Positions 1-6,692 of a DNA stretch of 47,414 bases are shown here, in pieces. Numbering within the stretch: position 1 is the first letter of the stretch; each line of letters opens with the position of its first letter. The notes under the pieces are model-generated. The model made no database searches. It had not been told where the DNA came from and saw only the letters and a list, made by a program, of their open reading frames with translations. The translations under genes were made by a program, and so were the position numbers. Source of the DNA: an uncultured Alphaproteobacteria bacterium (GTDB lineage: Bacteria; Pseudomonadota; Alphaproteobacteria; HIMB59; GCA-002718135); contig CACHLW010000008.1 of NCBI GenBank assembly GCA_902580765.1, forward strand, positions 1 through 47,414, given 5' to 3'.

Positions 1-1249
1 CAGCCAACTCTAACGCTTGTTGCCAAAAATGAATTGCTTCTCTTTTTCTATTCATAGCATAATAAATATCACCAAGATGGTCTAGAGATATTGCTTCACC
101 AGGAGCAATATCTATTACCTTTTCCATTAACCTTGCTGCTTCTGAAAGATTATTTTTTTTAAAATGAGCCCACGCTAAACTGTCTATAATATAAAAACTA
201 TCAGGATTAGCTTTATATGCCTCCTCTAACATTTTCAAAGAACGGTCTAATTTAATATTTCTTTCAACCCAACCATATGCAAGATAATTTAAAACATTTG
301 GTGTTCCAGGTTTAATTTCTAAGGATCGTAGAAAATCTTTTTCAGCTAAGTCCCATTCATCTTTTTGTTCATAGCAAATACCTCGCATATAAAAAATATT
401 CCAGAGATCATCCTGGTTTTCTTTAATCATTTCATCATAAACATCTAAAGCTAAATCATACTTTTTATTGTAACGATAAAAATCACCTAAAGTTTTTTTA
501 AGAGAATAATTGTTATTATTATTTTCAACTAATGATTTAATTTTAGTTTCAGCTTCCTCATAGGTATTATTGAATAAGTAATGTCTAGCAAGACTATTCT
601 GAGCATCTAAATAATAAATACTTTCTTTATCTATCTTCGCATATATATCTGATGCAACCTTATCTTGTCCAACTTGCGAAAATAACTCTGCTTTGATAAT
701 CATTGCTCTGTCGTTTTTTGGATCAAGTATTTTTGCGAGTGAGGTATAAAATAATAAAAAATTATAATTTAAACGACTTTGTTCATTATTTGAATATGAA
801 GATGATACCAATTCAACTAGAGCATTACTTATAGTACTATTATTTTTAAGTCTGTTATCAGCAAAAAAAATAAAGTCTAATAATTCACTTGGTTGCAGCA
901 TATTATCTCTTAGTTCAATGATGTCTTTAAATTTTTTATCTTTGTAAAGAGATGTGGTTTTTATAATTAGAGCTTCTGGGTTTTTTTTGTTTTCACTTAA
1001 GATTTTATCAGCAATTTTTAAAGCTAAAACTAGATCCTCTGTAATTATTGCAGCAATAGCTTTATCTAAAAGACTGTCTTGAGATAGGGTGATTTTATCC
1101 ATATTAAATTTAAATAAAGTGGAACTATAATCATAATTATTAAAGGCAGATTGTGAGATTAAAAAAGACGAACTAGTTAAGGCTAAAGCTCCAGAATTAA
1201 TAACCAGAAAAATTAAGATAAATTGTAGTTTTTTAATTAAATTAACCAT
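1..1249 (-). CDS. Exported tetratricopeptide-repeat protein (3' end beyond window)
   Basis: I translated the minus strand from the ATG at 1247-1249 and found an open frame to the left edge (416 codons), so the C-terminus is missing. The N-terminus has a lysine-rich start and a hydrophobic stretch ending near GALA, a likely signal peptide. The rest is helical with TPR-like units, clearest near the edge (for example LAYGWVERNIKLDRSLKMLEE, then DSLAWAHFKKNNLSEAARLM and LGDIYYAMNRKREAIHFW). Such proteins are usually periplasmic or outer-membrane-associated assembly scaffolds, with no enzymatic activity implied. It diverges from the UDG gene across a 47-base spacer. TPR fold is confident; the specific role is unknown. 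Confidence 0.8.
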   Translation of the reverse strand, partial: MVNLIKKLQFILIFLVINSGALALTSSSFLISQSAFNNYDYSSTLFKFNMDKITLSQDSLLDKAIAAIITEDLVLALKIADKILSENKKNPEALIIKTTSLYKDKKFKDIIELRDNMLQPSELLDFIFFADNRLKNNSTISNALVELVSSSYSNNEQSRLNYNFLLFYTSLAKILDPKNDRAMIIKAELFSQVGQDKVASDIYAKIDKESIYYLDAQNSLARHYLFNNTYEEAETKIKSLVENNNNNYSLKKTLGDFYRYNKKYDLALDVYDEMIKENQDDLWNIFYMRGICYEQKDEWDLAEKDFLRSLEIKPGTPNVLNYLAYGWVERNIKLDRSLKMLEEAYKANPDSFYIIDSLAWAHFKKNNLSEAARLMEKVIDIAPGEAISLDHLGDIYYAMNRKREAIHFWQQALELA

Positions 1250-1296
1250 TTCAAATATAGTATAGTTACACTATGAATAGATAATTGTAATTTTAC
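1250..1296. promoter_or_regulatory. Short divergent promoter spacer with small inverted repeat
   Basis: This 47-base AT-rich spacer separates the divergent TPR and UDG genes and must hold both promoters unless they lie in coding sequence. It contains a perfect 5-base inverted repeat, ATAGT (1262-1266) and ACTAT (1270-1274), separated by TAC. The repeat may be an operator or simply overlapping -10-like elements. I cannot assign a regulator. Confidence 0.3.
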
Positions 1297-2007
1297 ATGA
1301 ATCAATCAAATAAAAAAAATTTAGAATTTATTATTAATTCAGGGGTAAATTATTTTCTTCAGGATTCTCCTAGAAACTGGTTTGTAAATGAGAAAAAATT
1401 AGAGCAGCCTAGTTTTGACAAGGATACTGGGGATAAAAAATCTAAAATTGATAGTGTTATTGAAGATCTTAAAAATCATAAATCGCCTCTCCAAAAAACA
1501 GCAAAAAATTTAGTAGTTTATGATGGTAACTTAAATGCAAAAGTAATGTTAATTGGTGAAGCACCAGGCAGGGATGAGGATGAACAAGGAATTCCATTCG
1601 TAGGAAGAGCTGGACAGCTATTAAATAAAATGCTTTTGGCCATTAACTTACAAAGAGAAGATGTTTATATTACTAATGTGGTTAATTGGCGTCCAACCGA
1701 AAATAGAACGCCTAATGACAATGAAATTTTAGAATTTTTACCGTTTTTGCAAAGACAAATTGATATCATTAAACCTAGATTTATCTTCCTATTAGGTGGT
1801 GTCGCAGCAAAAGCCATTTTATCAACCCCTCTTGCACTTGGAAAACTCAGAGGTAAATGGCATGAATACAAATCACTCAATTTAGAAGAAGGCATTCCTA
1901 CAATAGCCTCCTATCATCCAGCTTTTTTACTTCGATCTCCTCAATATAAAAAACATTCTTGGGAAGATTTACAAATGTTACAAGAAAAATTGAAAAATGA
2001 ATCATAA
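1297..2007 (+). CDS. Uracil-DNA glycosylase, family 4-like, without cysteines
   Basis: This enzyme is predicted to remove uracil from DNA in base excision repair. Seen: GEAPG at residues 87-91 (motif A), followed by GIPFVGRAGQLLNKML, then NVVNWRPTENRTP, and motif B SYHPAFLLR with His207. This matches the family 4 / DNA-polymerase-related UDG fold. Family 4 enzymes normally hold a 4Fe-4S cluster with four cysteines. This 236-residue protein has none: the usual Cys after NVV is Trp131, the one before the PFL motif is Phe147, and the N-terminal pair is absent. It overlaps the downstream transglycosylase by 11 bases. UDG superfamily is well supported; whether it retains normal activity is not. 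Confidence 0.85.
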   Translation: MNQSNKKNLEFIINSGVNYFLQDSPRNWFVNEKKLEQPSFDKDTGDKKSKIDSVIEDLKNHKSPLQKTAKNLVVYDGNLNAKVMLIGEAPGRDEDEQGIPFVGRAGQLLNKMLLAINLQREDVYITNVVNWRPTENRTPNDNEILEFLPFLQRQIDIIKPRFIFLLGGVAAKAILSTPLALGKLRGKWHEYKSLNLEEGIPTIASYHPAFLLRSPQYKKHSWEDLQMLQEKLKNES

Positions 2008-3751
2008 AAAATTTTCTATTATTTGTATTTTTGTATTCTTTGTATTCTTTGTATTTTTTTCGAAACAAATCTATGCATACCAACAAGATATAGTCATCAA
2101 ATATGATAATATTTTCTCAACAAAAGTTCTTAGTGAAGAAGATGTATATAATTATCAACAAGCTTATAAATTTCAGGAAAAATGCAAATGGAAAAGCGCA
2201 AATAATTTTATTTTAAAAATAAAAAATAAATCTTTGCTTGGTCATATTTATGCACAGAAATTTTTACATCCTAATTGTTATCGATCAAAGTATTTGGAAT
2301 TATATTATTGGCTTAAAAAATATAATGATCACCCTCAAGCAAAACAAATTTATAAATTGGCTATTCGAAGAATGCCAGCCGGTTATAAAAGTCCAACTAA
2401 ACCTAGCGCTCCAATTGGTATAGAGTCAGAACAAGTAAAAAGTAAAAAAACTAGTAAATATAAAAGTTCAAAGAAACTATCCAACAATCAGAGAGCTGAA
2501 AAAAGAAAATTAATTAATGATATCAAATCAAGAGTGAATAAAGGTTGGCCAACGGGAGCAGTACAACTATTAAATCAAAGAGATGTAGATCTATTATTAG
2601 ATCAAGTTGAGATAGATCAACAAAAAGAATTAATAGCGAAAGGATATTTCTTAGCAAATAAAAATGATTTAGCAATTCAATATGCTTCTGAAGCTCTTGT
2701 TAATTCTGCTAAATATGTTCCTTATGCAGCTTGGACAGCCGGTCTATGTTCTTGGAGATTAGAAAAATATGAAGATGCTGCAAAATATTTTTCTCTCTTT
2801 TCGATTAGTTTAAAAGATGATGCATGGCATCAAACGTCAGGAAGTTTTTGGACAGCTAGATCATATGCAAAACTTGGTCGCTATGATGATATTAATTTTT
2901 GGTTAAAAAGAGCATCAAATAATCCAAATAGTTTTTATGGAATGCTTGCATTAGAAATATTAGGTGTAGATGAAAAAATAGAATGGATAGAGCATACTGA
3001 TCTTAATAAAAACAATAGTACAATTTTAAATATACCAGCAGGAAAAAGAATACAGACACTAATACAAGTTGGATTTGCCGATGAATTAGAAAAGGAAATT
3101 GTCCATATCAATTCCATTTTAAATAAGGAAATAGCAAAGGAGTCTATTCAAATTGCTGAAAATTTTGATCTTGCCTATACACAATTAAAAATTGTCAATA
3201 AGCTAGAAAATTTTGGTATGGATGTTCCAACCTACCTCTACTACCCGACTAGTGTTTGGAAGCCACGAGATGGTTTCAAATTAGAAAAAGAATTACTCCA
3301 CGCGTTCATGCATCAAGAATCGATGTTTAACATAAAAGCAAAAAGTAAAGACGGTGCTATAGGTTTAATGCAAGTATTACCTTCGACGGCAAAATTTATT
3401 ACAACAAGTAAAGACGTAAAAAGAAGCAACAATAATATTCTTAAAAATCCCGAAATAAATTTAGAGGTTGGACAAGAATACTTAACGTATCTTCTTGATC
3501 TAGAGCAAGTTTCAAGAAATCTTATATTTCTCGCAGCAGCTTATAATGGTGGTCCAGGAAATTTACAAAAATGGAAAAATGAGACAAATTATATGGAAGA
3601 CTCACTCTTTTTTATGGAAAGTATTCCTTCAAGAGAAACAAGGTGGTTTATAGAAAAAATCTTAACGAAATATTGGATTTACCAAAATAAAAATAATAAA
3701 GAAATGCGTTCCCTAAAAATGCTAGCAAATGGAAATGATCCACTTTATTAA
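1997..3751 (+). CDS. Soluble lytic murein transglycosylase (Slt70-like)
   Basis: This exported enzyme is predicted to cleave glycan strands of peptidoglycan in the periplasm, forming 1,6-anhydromuropeptides. The N-terminus (MNHKK, then a Phe/Val-rich hydrophobic segment to about residue 27, ending IYA) is a signal peptide. A long alpha-helical region (about 30-420) resembles the Slt70 superhelical U-domain. The C-terminal SLT domain carries the catalytic Glu441 in HQES, followed by GAIGLMQVLPSTA and AAYNGGPGN. At 584 residues it is near normal length for the family. The start lies inside the UDG stop region and moaB begins six bases after its stop, suggesting one operon. The signal-peptide hydrophobic core is encoded by a small 9-base tandem repeat. 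Confidence 0.92.
   Translation: MNHKKFSIICIFVFFVFFVFFSKQIYAYQQDIVIKYDNIFSTKVLSEEDVYNYQQAYKFQEKCKWKSANNFILKIKNKSLLGHIYAQKFLHPNCYRSKYLELYYWLKKYNDHPQAKQIYKLAIRRMPAGYKSPTKPSAPIGIESEQVKSKKTSKYKSSKKLSNNQRAEKRKLINDIKSRVNKGWPTGAVQLLNQRDVDLLLDQVEIDQQKELIAKGYFLANKNDLAIQYASEALVNSAKYVPYAAWTAGLCSWRLEKYEDAAKYFSLFSISLKDDAWHQTSGSFWTARSYAKLGRYDDINFWLKRASNNPNSFYGMLALEILGVDEKIEWIEHTDLNKNNSTILNIPAGKRIQTLIQVGFADELEKEIVHINSILNKEIAKESIQIAENFDLAYTQLKIVNKLENFGMDVPTYLYYPTSVWKPRDGFKLEKELLHAFMHQESMFNIKAKSKDGAIGLMQVLPSTAKFITTSKDVKRSNNNILKNPEINLEVGQEYLTYLLDLEQVSRNLIFLAAAYNGGPGNLQKWKNETNYMEDSLFFMESIPSRETRWFIEKILTKYWIYQNKNNKEMRSLKMLANGNDPLY
2031..2057 (+). repeat. Three tandem 9-base units in the transglycosylase signal peptide
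   Basis: TTGTATTCT occurs at 2031-2039 and 2040-2048, followed by TTGTATTTT at 2049-2057. The units are in frame and encode repeated Phe/Val residues of the signal-peptide hydrophobic core. A slippage event of one unit would change hydrophobic length by three residues without a frameshift. Confidence 0.7.
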
Positions 3752-3757
3752 TAGGTT

Positions 3758-4285
3758 ATGCCAATTGATACTTCTCTAGATTTTGTTCCTATAAATATTG
3801 CTGTAATTACCATCTCAGATTCAAGAACTAAAGAGAATGATACATCTGGTGATACATTAGAAAAACGTATTACTAATGCTGGTCATACAATGATTAAACG
3901 TACAATTATCCCAGATGATGTTTCTCAAATAAAAGATACCTTAGATACAATGTCAAAAGAAGTAGACATTGATTGCATTATTACAACTGGTGGGACTGGG
4001 CTAACAGGAAGAGATACAACACCAGAAGCTGTAAATGCTATTGCTAGTAAACATATCGATGGATTTGGGGAATTATTTCGCCAAGTTAGTTTTGAAAAAA
4101 TTGGTACATCAGCAATTCAATCACGTGCAGTTGCGGCCTTAATAAATAGTACATATGTTTTTTGTTTACCTGGATCTACGGGTGCATGCAAAGATGGTTG
4201 GGATGAAATTTTACAATATCAATTAGACATTAGACACAAGCCCTGTAATTTTGTTGAAATCATGCCAAGATTAAATGAAAAATAG
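3758..4285 (+). CDS. moaB: Molybdenum cofactor biosynthesis protein MoaB
   Basis: MoaB/MogA-fold protein of 175 residues, predicted to bind molybdopterin and adenylylate it for molybdenum insertion. Seen: ITISDSRTKENDTSGDTL near the N-terminus and TTGGTGLTGRDTTPEAV, the family's nucleotide/pterin-binding signature, then a C-terminal LPGSTGACKDGWDEIL. It starts six bases after the transglycosylase stop, and its TAG stop shares one base with the GTG start of rnhB. No other molybdopterin gene is in the window, so the placement is by conserved operon rather than by pathway. Distinction between MoaB and MogA rests on length and motif pattern. Confidence 0.9.
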   Translation: MPIDTSLDFVPINIAVITISDSRTKENDTSGDTLEKRITNAGHTMIKRTIIPDDVSQIKDTLDTMSKEVDIDCIITTGGTGLTGRDTTPEAVNAIASKHIDGFGELFRQVSFEKIGTSAIQSRAVAALINSTYVFCLPGSTGACKDGWDEILQYQLDIRHKPCNFVEIMPRLNEK

Positions 4286-4899
4286 TGACTGATTTTTCTA
4301 TAGAGAAATCAATTAATGGACCTGTAATTGGTTTAGATGAAGTAGGTAGAGGTCCATTGGCAGGCCCAGTGGTGAGTTGTGGATGTTATTTTTCTAATTA
4401 TGATAATTTAGAATCAGAAATACCCATTACTGACTCAAAGAAACATACAGCAAAACAAAGAGAAAAATTATTCTTATTTTTTAAAAAATTACAAAAAGAA
4501 AAAAAACTTCAATATTACTTAGGTTACGCTAGCGTCAAAGAAATAGATACAATTAATATTTTGGAAGCAACAAAATTATCAATGAAAAGAGTGATAGAAA
4601 AATTTCATTTAGAAAATCCACATTTTATTATTGATGGAAACTTTTCATTAAATTATCAAAATGAAAAATCTATAATAGGCGGCGATAAAAAATCTTTATC
4701 GATTGCAAGTGCATCTATTATTGCAAAAGTTCACCGTGATCGACTGATGAGTATACTTGATAGTAAGTTTACATTTTATGATTGGAAAAAAAATGCAGGT
4801 TATGGAACTAAAAAACATATTGATGCAATACACAAGTACGGTGTAACTCAGTTTCACCGAAAATCATTTGAACCAATTAAATCGTTATTAAAAAAATAA
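4285..4899 (+). CDS. rnhB: Ribonuclease HII
   Basis: RNase HII cuts RNA in RNA-DNA hybrids and at single misincorporated ribonucleotides. Seen: GLDEVGRGPLAGPVV with the Asp-Glu pair near residues 18-19, IIDGN in the middle, SIIAKVHRDRLM, and a C-terminal GYGTKKHIDAIHKYG. The length of 204 residues is normal. Translation starts with GTG, whose first base is the last base of the moaB TAG stop, a TAGTG overlap that implies translational coupling. The gap downstream holds a strong terminator. Confidence 0.95.
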   Translation: MTDFSIEKSINGPVIGLDEVGRGPLAGPVVSCGCYFSNYDNLESEIPITDSKKHTAKQREKLFLFFKKLQKEKKLQYYLGYASVKEIDTINILEATKLSMKRVIEKFHLENPHFIIDGNFSLNYQNEKSIIGGDKKSLSIASASIIAKVHRDRLMSILDSKFTFYDWKKNAGYGTKKHIDAIHKYGVTQFHRKSFEPIKSLLKK

Positions 4900-4988
4900 A
4901 TTACCCAAATTTATCCATGCAAAGAATGCATATCAAATATTATTTTATTATGCTTCAAAAAGATGCGACAAACACTAAATATTAATTA

Positions 4989-5047
4989 AGTTTCATCATT
5001 CCTCCCATTTGATGAACTATTCCAGGGGTCTACGGACCCCTTTTTTT
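4989..5047 (+). ncRNA. Candidate small RNA with CCUCC hairpin loop and intrinsic terminator
   Basis: The gap between rnhB and ccrM folds as two stacked hairpins on the plus strand. The first has a perfect 7-base stem, TTCATCA (4992-4998) with TGATGAA (5010-5016), extendable by AG/CT with one bulged T. Its 11-base loop TTCCTCCCATT (4999-5009) exposes CCTCC, complementary to a Shine-Dalgarno core. Five bases later comes the terminator hairpin at 5024-5041 with a T tract. Alphaproteobacterial small RNAs of the cuckoo/CcsR and alpha-r14 types present CCUCCUCCC motifs in loops, so this could be a minimal relative. The 5' end is undefined (perhaps 4940-4985). It could instead be only the 3' UTR of rnhB. 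Confidence 0.5.
5024..5047 (+). terminator. Strong intrinsic terminator with UACG tetraloop
   Basis: A perfect 7-base-pair stem, AGGGGTC (5024-5030) and GACCCCT (5035-5041), closes the tetraloop TACG (5031-5034). C(UACG)G is a UNCG-type, exceptionally stable loop. Seven T residues follow (5041-5047), and no A tract precedes the hairpin, so it works on the plus strand only. It separates the moaB-rnhB operon from ccrM and could also form the 3' end of the candidate small RNA. Confidence 0.88.
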
Positions 5048-5085
5048 ATATTTTTAGCCAAATTTTAAGGTTATCCCTACCTAAA

Positions 5086-5183
5086 GATTCCACCTGTTGA
5101 TAACTCAATTGACCTGATTCCATATCTGCTTAAAGATTCTTTTTATCAATTATGAAGAAAAATCAAATTATTTTGGGTGATTC
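5086..5183 (+). promoter_or_regulatory. Cluster of four GANTC methylation sites at the ccrM start
   Basis: GATTC occurs at 5086-5090, 5116-5120, 5135-5139 and 5179-5183. The first three lie upstream of the ccrM ATG at 5152 and the last is early in the gene. Two share the context TAAAGATTC. GANTC is the target of CcrM, encoded immediately downstream. In Caulobacter the ccrM leader also carries GANTC sites and its transcription responds to methylation. By base composition about one site per 350 bases is expected, so four in 98 bases is a clear excess. Confidence 0.55.
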
Positions 5184-6222
5184 CATTAAAGAAATGAAAA
5201 AATTAAAAGATCATTCGGTTGATCTTATTTTTGCTGATCCACCATATAATCTTCAATTAAAGGATACATTATACAGACCTGATCAAACAACGGTCGAAGC
5301 TGTTACACAAGATTGGGATAAATTTAGCACATATAAAGAATATGATCAATTTACCAATGCATGGCTTAATGAATGTAAACGTGTTCTAAAAAAAGGTGGA
5401 GCACTTTGGGTGATAGGAAGTTATCATAATATTTTACGTGTAGGCTCTACAATCCAAGATGAAGGCTTATGGATCTTGAATGATATTATTTGGCATAAAA
5501 CAAACCCTATGCCAAACTTTCGTGGTACACGTTTCACAAATGCCCATGAAACACTTTTATGGTGTACAACATCAAGAGAGGCAAAATACACATTCAACTA
5601 TCAAAATCTCAAAGAACTAAATGAAGGAAAACAAATGCGTAGTGACTGGTATATTCCTATTTGTTCAGGGAAAGAAAGATTACGTAAAGATAACAATCAA
5701 CGATCACACCCAACACAAAAACCAGAAGCTCTCCTCTACCGAATTTTATTAGCTTCGACAAACAAAGGAGATCTTGTTCTTGATCCTTTTTCTGGAAGTG
5801 GGACAACAGCTGTTGTGGCTAAGAAATTACAACGTAACTTTATTGGCATAGAAAAAGATAAAGAGTACGTCAAACTTTCAAAAGAACGATTAAAGAATAC
5901 AAAAGTATTGAAAGAAGAAGTAGTCACTATTGCAAAGAGCAGAAAAGAATTACCAAAAGTACCTTTTGGTGAATTAGTCGAGCAAGGAATTATACCGCCA
6001 GGTGCAGTATTAACAGATAAAAAAGAACGCTTTAAAGCAACAGTTAGTATTGATGGAACACTTAAAATAAAAGATTTATCAGGTTCTATTCATCAAATGG
6101 GAGCAAAAATACAAGGACTGCCAAGTTGCAATGGATGGGATTTTTGGCATGTGAAGGATAAGTCAAAATCAGTCCTACTAGATGAAATACGATCTAATTA
6201 CCGAAAAGATAAACTGAATTAA
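5152..6222 (+). CDS. ccrM: Cell-cycle DNA adenine methyltransferase CcrM (GANTC)
   Basis: Beta-class N6-adenine methyltransferase of 356 residues. The catalytic motif ADPPYNL (Asp29) precedes the S-adenosylmethionine motif [10 protein letters not shown] (from residue 211), the order typical of the beta class. Between them are [20 protein letters not shown] and [10 protein letters not shown], standard CcrM elements. The C-terminal portion (about 265-350; [15 protein letters not shown], then [13 protein letters not shown]) is the RAMA-type extension that distinguishes CcrM from HinfI-like restriction partners. No restriction endonuclease gene is adjacent, so this is an orphan, cell-cycle-type methylase. 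It is preceded by a cluster of its own target sites. Confidence 0.95.
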   Translation: MKKNQIILGDSIKEMKKLKDHSVDLIFADPPYNLQLKDTLYRPDQTTVEAVTQDWDKFSTYKEYDQFTNAWLNECKRVLKKGGALWVIGSYHNILRVGSTIQDEGLWILNDIIWHKTNPMPNFRGTRFTNAHETLLWCTTSREAKYTFNYQNLKELNEGKQMRSDWYIPICSGKERLRKDNNQRSHPTQKPEALLYRILLASTNKGDLVLDPFSGSGTTAVVAKKLQRNFIGIEKDKEYVKLSKERLKNTKVLKEEVVTIAKSRKELPKVPFGELVEQGIIPPGAVLTDKKERFKATVSIDGTLKIKDLSGSIHQMGAKIQGLPSCNGWDFWHVKDKSKSVLLDEIRSNYRKDKLN

Positions 6223-6309
6223 AAAAAATTTTCATTTTAAACTATTAAGTTTTCTGCTAGTTTTATTATTATTCAAAATAAAAACTGCTTATTAAATAAA
6301 AGGGCTATT

Positions 6310-6678
6310 ATGAAAAAATTTGAAGACTTAATGAGTGTTAAAAATGAAATTGAAAATATAACTGCAGAAGAAGCAAAAGAAAAACTTAATGATCCAAATG
6401 TACAATTCATTGATGTTAGAGATAAAGAAAGTTTTGAAAAAGAAACTATTGGAAATGCGATGCATTTGGACAAGGCTTTTCTTGAATTTTATTTAGCCGA
6501 GGGTAGCCCTTTAGAAAATGAATTTTTTAAAAATAACCCGGATAAAGAATATGTTGTATTTTGTGGTGTCGGCGGACAAGGAACTTTAGCCACTAAAACA
6601 ATGCAGGATATGGGCATTAAAAACGTTAAGAATATTACTGGTGGTATGGCTGAATGGGAAAAAATTAAAAAACAATAA
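6310..6678 (+). CDS. Single-domain rhodanese-like sulfurtransferase
   Basis: This 122-residue cytoplasmic protein has one rhodanese domain. Seen: VQFIDVRDKESFEKETIGNA near residue 35, the active-site loop VFCGVGGQGT with Cys85, and the closing NITGGMAEWEK. The loop lacks the arginine of many CxxGxR loops but keeps the cysteine and glycines, so persulfide transfer is plausible. The N-terminal helix (about 1-20) precedes the domain. It has its own 87-base upstream gap with GGG before the ATG. It converges on the autotransporter gene with a 14-base gap. The substrate is unknown. Confidence 0.85.
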   Translation: MKKFEDLMSVKNEIENITAEEAKEKLNDPNVQFIDVRDKESFEKETIGNAMHLDKAFLEFYLAEGSPLENEFFKNNPDKEYVVFCGVGGQGTLATKTMQDMGIKNVKNITGGMAEWEKIKKQ

Positions 6679-6692
6679 ACTAATTAATATTT

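Noticed and set aside
5061-5151. CtrA (TTAA-N7-TTAA) or DnaA boxes before ccrM
   Set aside because: I found only partial matches (for example TTATCCCTA), too weak in AT-rich DNA to claim.
5152-6222. ccrM as part of a restriction-modification system
   Set aside because: No endonuclease gene is adjacent and the RAMA-type C-terminal extension marks it as orphan CcrM.
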